Below, one piece after another: positions 58,770 through 64,000 of a DNA stretch of 64,000 nucleotides. Origin of the DNA: Misgurnus anguillicaudatus (lineage: Eukaryota; Chordata; Actinopteri; Cypriniformes; Cobitidae). The position numbers were made by a program, and so were the translations under genes. The stretch is from assembly GCF_027580225.2 (NCBI RefSeq), contig NC_073361.2, positions 19,415,001 to 19,479,000 of the forward strand, given 5' to 3'. The notes beneath the pieces were generated by a model. It saw nothing but the letters and a program-made list of their open reading frames with translations, searched no databases and was not told where the DNA came from. Every line of letters starts with the position of its first letter. The stretch's first letter is position 1.

Positions 58770-59440
58770 AGTGCATTTCCCAAAAGCACCGTTAGCCAAC
58801 TACTGTCGTAAGTTTCATCGTTACTGACAAAGTTCAACGATTTGGTGTTTCCCGAAACCATCATTCAAACAAACATTCGCAACAACAGCTCCTCACCTGT
58901 GGTTAGAAGCACAGTTCCTTGTTATTATAATATGTAGACTTGCGTTGATCATGCTTTTAAACAAAATAAGCTAAAAACATGTGATACATTTCTATATCCA
59001 TCATTCTAAATATATAAAAAATTTATTTTGCATCTTAAAGTTTGTAAAACTACGCATGTGCGCAGATCTACAAGCTTTAAGACCCTGGGGAATCCCTGGG
59101 AGGAGTGACGTAAGAGAAAACTTGCGCATGAATTAAATATCTTGAAAATAAACAGAACTAAATCTTGATGACAAAATCGGTGCAAAAAATCAGTCTTCCG
59201 GTGCAAAATACATTATTTACAGGAGAAATCTGACATTAAATTGATTTGCACAGATTAATTAGTACTCCACCTCCCACGTGACATCAATCAATGTTGTTGA
59301 ACCAACATGGTTCAAACAACGAATGTGCGTCAAAGTTAGGGTTTCGGGGAACAGTCTTGACAAGGTAGTTAGTTTCTCCAACTTTGCATTGTACTCTGGT
59401 GGTTCATTAGCGAGTTACGTCATTGTTCAGGAAATGCACC
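58770..59440. mobile_element. Inverted-repeat element with GTGCATTTCCC ends (about 670 bp)
   Basis: The left end GAGTGCATTTCCCAAAAGCA matches the inverse of the right end TTCAGGAAATGCAC. Sub-terminal blocks GTTCAACGATTTGGTGTTTC and, inverted, AAACAACGAATGTGCG-type text are typical of a cyprinid miniature element family. Confidence 0.7.
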
Positions 59441-61640
59441 TCTGCTGAATTCGGAAATAGGCAGAAACTAGTAACTCTCTACTATGCGGAGACACAGTCG
59501 TGTACACCCAGTCACTGTGATCCGATTAGGAAGCATGAAATGACCAAATGTAAATGGGTGGCATTTCTTAAATTCTTGTGGGGGATAGTGGATGTCATTG
59601 GGGGTTCGAAGAGGATTTCTTGTTCACTTCACAAACTGGCTTTTTTATGGCTGTCAAGAGGTTCCTCTTTAGTCATTGTTTATGGCCTTTGTTTAAATGG
59701 ACGCCCAATTAGCACAGAGACGACAGCAAAGCCTCACCAGTGCTGTTCAGGATGTAGTGGGTTTCCTGCTCTTAGATGGACACGCACACAAAGACAGGCT
59801 GAAATAGCTCTGGCCTCATGGTTACATACCGGCTTACACAACACTGTAAATTATGGGTAAAACAGGCAAACTAATTTGTGGTTGTTGTTTAAACAGAAGT
59901 ATAGCAATATCGGTGTCCTGAATGAAGTTTGGTTATCACTGGTCCAGTGCTACTGGAACAGCTCTGATACAAGAACAATACTCCCAAACACAGAGGTATT
60001 ACTGGAATTTGCACCTGTTGCAAGGCAAGCCCATCCCATCTAATTTTGCAATGTCCTAATGACTGCTGCACATTTGGTGATACAAGTAACTGGGTCGAAA
60101 AAAGAAGGATCAGGAAATCACATGATGCATGGTGGTCAAAATTGTAAGGCAACCAGGTAACTTAAACTTTTTTTTTTTTACAGTTAATGCTCTACCAGAT
60201 GAGCTACAGGAATATTGTAGTAAAAAATATAGTGGCATTCTATGCCTTTAAATATACTCTAGAAAACCCTTTTTGTCTAATTTAAAGGCTTCTGTGTATT
60301 TTTCTGCAAGCATGAGATATCATGAAGTGATGTTGGGGGTCGCTCAGTTCGCGGGCTTGTAGCACACTGTGACAAGTACCCTTAAGCGTGGTCATTCCCA
60401 GCACAGCAGCTGCACCCATTCTCTGAAAGGCCTGGGTGCAGACATCCTCTATTGTAGCACAGGGCAATAATGTCCCCTTTCAACTGGCCCTTCATAAACA
60501 GCCAGGTGTGAGCGCTCTGAGAGGGAAAGGCGAGAGACGGTAGGAGGGGTCTGCTGGCACTCTGCACTTCTATTTTAATGCGAATGCCCCCTCATGTTCG
60601 TCAGAAGATAGGTCTCATAAACATTATAAATAACCAGCAATTTGCTACGGTCCCGTGCTTGAGTCAGTTGTTATTTGGCGTTGTGCTGCATGGTAATTAT
60701 TTCCTCTGAGAAATGGAAGGGGTGCAGAAGACTAAATGAAAGCACTCACCACTGCTGTGCCAATCACAGATCGCCAGGCACTTGTCACTTCCTCTTCTCG
60801 AAGGCTGAAATTAGAATTAAAATGCCATAGCCATTTTTCCCACCACCCGGATGGGTTCTGCACAAAGAGAAATGTGCTTGTGTGCAATGCTCTGTGTGAG
60901 GTCCCCAACACTTACGCTCTTATATCTGCATACTTTGTGCCTGTAAAACCTTGCCCCATGCTAGATATTTTAACGCAAAAAAATAAATAAAAAATTGATG
61001 CAAGACGAGGACTGAATAATTAAGAAAAGCAGACAATAGGAGGCCAGCATAGATGAGAACTCCAATAGTGTTTTATAGAGTTTCAGGCTACATCTACATG
61101 AAGCAAGAGCTTTCCCAATCCAATCTTTTCCTTTTCCTCAAAGTGTAAACGCAGTGTTGTCTCAAGAAATATCAGTGTGTGCACAAAACCACTGAATCGG
61201 GCTCAAATCGATGTACCTTCTGCAGTATGAACACAAGCATGTAGTCCACCATTGCTGCTGTTGTTGCTGTTGAGTGATATAGTGGTGTTTGACCAGGTTC
61301 AGGAAGTGGTGTTTGACCAGGTTCAGGAAGTGGGGTGATGACATCTTTGTATCACAGAATATATGGATTGGCTGTAAACACACGGTGTCATATATTCATA
61401 TTTATCCACTGTTGCACCGTTTTCAAAAAAATAGTGGTTTCAGGCACCCAAATGATGTATCCGCTAAATGCGTCTGTGTTGACAGACCCTCAGGGTGAGA
61501 CCTCAGGAAGCTGGTTGATATTTTTTTTATTTTGTAATATTTTGTCACACTATTTCCCATAGTTACATTTGTTACGCCATTTGTTTTAATTTGTTTATTA
61601 ATCTAAAATGTGGAAAAAATATTAAGTGACCGTAAAGGAG
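59441..61640. other. Mostly unique sequence
   Basis: No gene is recognised. The open frame at 59423-59860 has no domain and starts in the preceding mobile element. A 24-bp direct duplication lies at 61282-61329 (GTGGTGTTTGACCAGGTTCA...). The segment at 60290-60560 is high-complexity and could be conserved. Confidence 0.4.
60178..60222 (-). repeat. tRNA-like head of a SINE (fragment)
   Basis: On the minus strand CCTGTAGCTCATCTGGTAGA then GCATTAACTG fits the 5' head and A box of a tRNA-derived SINE. No B box or tail follows. Confidence 0.6.
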
Positions 61641-61729
61641 TTCCCGAAACCCCAATGAACAGACAGACAAGTGGATAAAAATTATAACAAAGCTTTATTA
61701 AAATAAAGGGGGGGGGATTTAACTAATTA

Positions 61730-62600
61730 AAATCTTCTGTTGGCAGGCTGGTAGAAGCAACGTGTAACTCAGGATGCAGACTTTAGCTCTTCCGCTTGCA
61801 GACAGCTGGTGAGGACAACGTATAGGTAAGGTTACAGGCTTTGGCTCTTCTGCTTACCAGCCAGTAGAGACGACGTATAGGAGCGGACACGGGCGTTAAC
61901 TCTTCAGCTTGCAGGTGGATAGGCAGGTACGGATACAGGCTTTGGTTCTTCTGCTTCCAGGCAGTGGATGGGGGGCGGGGTACAGGTAAGAACACAGGCG
62001 TTTACTATTTTGCTTATGGGTGGGTATACGGGTAAGTACACAGTGCTTTAACTCTTCGGCTTACAGGTGGGCATACAGGTAAGTACACAGGGCTTTAACT
62101 CTTGGGCTTACAGGTGGGTATACGGGTAAGTACACAGGGCTTAAACTCTTGGGCTTACAGGTGGGTATACAGGTGAGGATGCAGAGCTTTAGCTCTTCTG
62201 CTTCCAAACGGCTGGAGAAGGGCGTACAGGTAAGAACACTAGGCTGTAACTCTTCAACTTACAGGTGGGCATACAGGTGAGGATGCAGAGCTTTAGCTCT
62301 TCTGCTTCCAAACGGAGGTGGAGAGGTAGGTAAAGATGCAGAGCTTTAACTCTTCAGCATACAGGCTGGTGGAAAAGACGTACAGGTGAGTACACAGGTG
62401 TTAACTCTTTGGCTTACGGGTGGGCATACAGGAATGGATGTGGAGCTTTAGCTCTTCAGCATACAGGAGAGGATGTAGGTAAGAACACAGAGCTTTAGCT
62501 CTTCGGCATACAGGCCAGTGGCTGGTAGCAATGAGAGGGAGACACAGCGATATACAGGTAAGGATATAAGCTTTAACTTTTTGGCTTACTAGTTGAGAGA
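61730..62600 (+). repeat. Minisatellite, period about 47 bp, with splice-donor-like motifs
   Basis: About 15-18 diverged units share CTTTAACTCTTCGGCTTACA, GGTGGGCATACAGGTAAGTA and CACAGGG-type text. Periods of 47 bp are exact between 62045 and 62092. At least ten units contain CAGGTAAG, CAGGTGAG or a close variant. Irregular units in the outer parts carry GCTTCCAAACGG in place of CTTACAGG. Confidence 0.88.
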
Positions 62601-64000
62601 TGCGTCCAATCTCCTTTCTCAGATGGCTGAGCGTAGCATCATAGCATGAACTGACATCTGAAAACACTCAACAATGGAGCCCTTAGATGTAAAGGCAGCA
62701 AGAGAATAACTTGACGGCAATATGCAAGTAGAGGCGCTCCTTATACTGACACAAGGCACAATAGTCAAGGCCAACTCTTACTTCCACGGCCACAGGACGA
62801 TAAGGAAGGTTGAACAGTCCCCCAGTCATGGACATGTGCTGGAATACTGCTAGGCACCAGCCCACTGCTCTTCTCAGGCAGAGCTCTTCCCTCGGTCTAG
62901 AGCACCATCACTGACAAACACTGGTAATTTTCCTTGTGTGTATATACTCAAAAGAATCACCCACCACGCTCCACACACTCACGGTGATATAAGGCCAGTG
63001 ATGCGTATCCAGCCTGGCCGACAGTGCAATTTAGGTGTGGAGCAGACACAGAGGGTACTGGGTTCACGAACTGGGGACTCCTTTTTCCTCCTCTACTACC
63101 TCCAATAGGGGAACATGAATAGACAGACTAGGTAAGTTAGCAGACACTGGTAGTTACACTGGCATCAAGAAAGAGACATCAACATATCAAGCAACAGTCA
63201 TTCTCACCTCAGTTTGGAATAACGCAAGGTAATGCATCCATTGTTTAGAAAGATTTTGCTTTAGGCAATAAGACAGCACTAGTGTTAGTGGTAGCATACA
63301 AACTGAGAATTTCCCAAGATGTAGGACTGTCCCTTCAACTATCCATACTTCTCTTCTTATAATACATGACAAATGTTAAAGAGCATAACCAACCAGATCC
63401 GCTTCGCTCTTCCTCTTCTAGTGCATATCCAGTAAACTTCGTTCTTTGTGTCCTCCAAACATCCAGTATTTACTTCAAGACAAACCACACAGTCATGAAA
63501 GCAAAATGCAAACAAATGCTTATCACTTATCTCTTCCGTGTTTCATGTGTAGATCTCCTTCTCCTTTCCACCACAGCCTCTATGTCCAAACATCCGTTCT
63601 CACTTCCGTATCAATTCCAGCGGACACACGGAACAAACTTTGAGCTTCCTGCTTCTCAAACAGCCCTTTTTATAGGTCCTCCTCCCTCTCTATGACCCGA
63701 TCGCCACACTCTCCTCACACACCTGATGCGTATTTCGTGTGTTATCATTGCCTGGAGTCGACCGGAACCGGCCGGGTGTTACACTGAAATTGGCCTGGGC
63801 GGAAACGCTCCCAACACTTCAGTTCCACCTGGACATAGTCACCCTGTGACACATTAGTGCAATAAAACTGACTATGCCTGTAAAAGCCCAGCTCAATTTT
63901 TCTACAAAAATTATCTTGTATAATGTAAAGAATGTTCTGTGAAATGTAACCTTGCTATCTTTCATATTGACTGAGTAAGGTAATGTCAAAGATTGAAAGA
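62601..64000. other. Sequence next to the minisatellite, no gene recognised
   Basis: It is GC-moderate and complex, with no domain-bearing frame. GCACCAGCCCACTGCTCTTC and CTCTTCCCTCGGTCTAGAGC near 62850-62905 seem familiar from repeats, so parts may belong to one large element together with the minisatellite. No terminal repeats were found. Confidence 0.35.

Noticed and set aside
59423..59860. Open frame of 145 codons with several Cys
   Set aside because: It starts in a mobile element and has no recognisable domain or conserved spacing of cysteines.
61730..62600. Possible CRISPR-like array
   Set aside because: Units are contiguous and diverged with no unique spacers of even length; this is a eukaryotic minisatellite.

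Overview
The window reads as non-coding, transposon-rich DNA of a ray-finned fish. The mix of families points to a cyprinid (carp, barb or Danio group): many hAT-type miniature elements, TTAA-flanked fold-back elements, a Tc1 relic, tRNA-derived SINE relics and a LINE with an RNase H domain. I recognise several families from memory of cyprinid genomes; no database search was possible. I find no convincing exon of a host gene, no rRNA and no CRISPR array. The only long coding regions belong to the LINE.

Layout. 1-8.7 kb: nested fold-back elements, a TTAA-type fold-back element (copy A), and a two-unit tandem repeat cut by a hAT element with a perfect 8-bp target duplication. 8.7-9.5 kb: a 3'-truncated Tc1 transposase relic. 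10-14.4 kb: several short inverted-repeat elements and a hAT inside another repeat. 16-20.5 kb: two copies of one interspersed family (R1), large CA microsatellites and a hairpin-bearing 49-bp tandem repeat. 20.5-24.7 kb: the densest nest, with elements inside elements up to three levels deep. 26.9-29.1 kb: a long fold-back element and a 460-bp hAT. 30.4-39.1 kb: a cluster of three LINE copies in the same orientation. The outermost is about 5.1 kb with intact ORF1 and an ORF2 broken by one frameshift; the other two are 5'-truncated. 40-51 kb: further fold-back elements, a 2-kb composite insertion with an 8-bp duplication, and a second copy of the TTAA element (copy B). 51-57.7 kb: mostly unique sequence. 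57.7-64 kb: more short elements and a 47-bp minisatellite whose units carry splice-donor-like sequences.

How parts relate. The elements act on each other, not with host genes. hAT elements supply 8-bp duplications that date insertions relative to their hosts. The three LINE copies lie head to tail with the same 11-13 bp sequence at all four junctions, which suggests repeated insertion into one target. The unique stretches between elements are probably intergenic or intronic; a few look complex enough to be conserved non-coding DNA, but that needs alignment.
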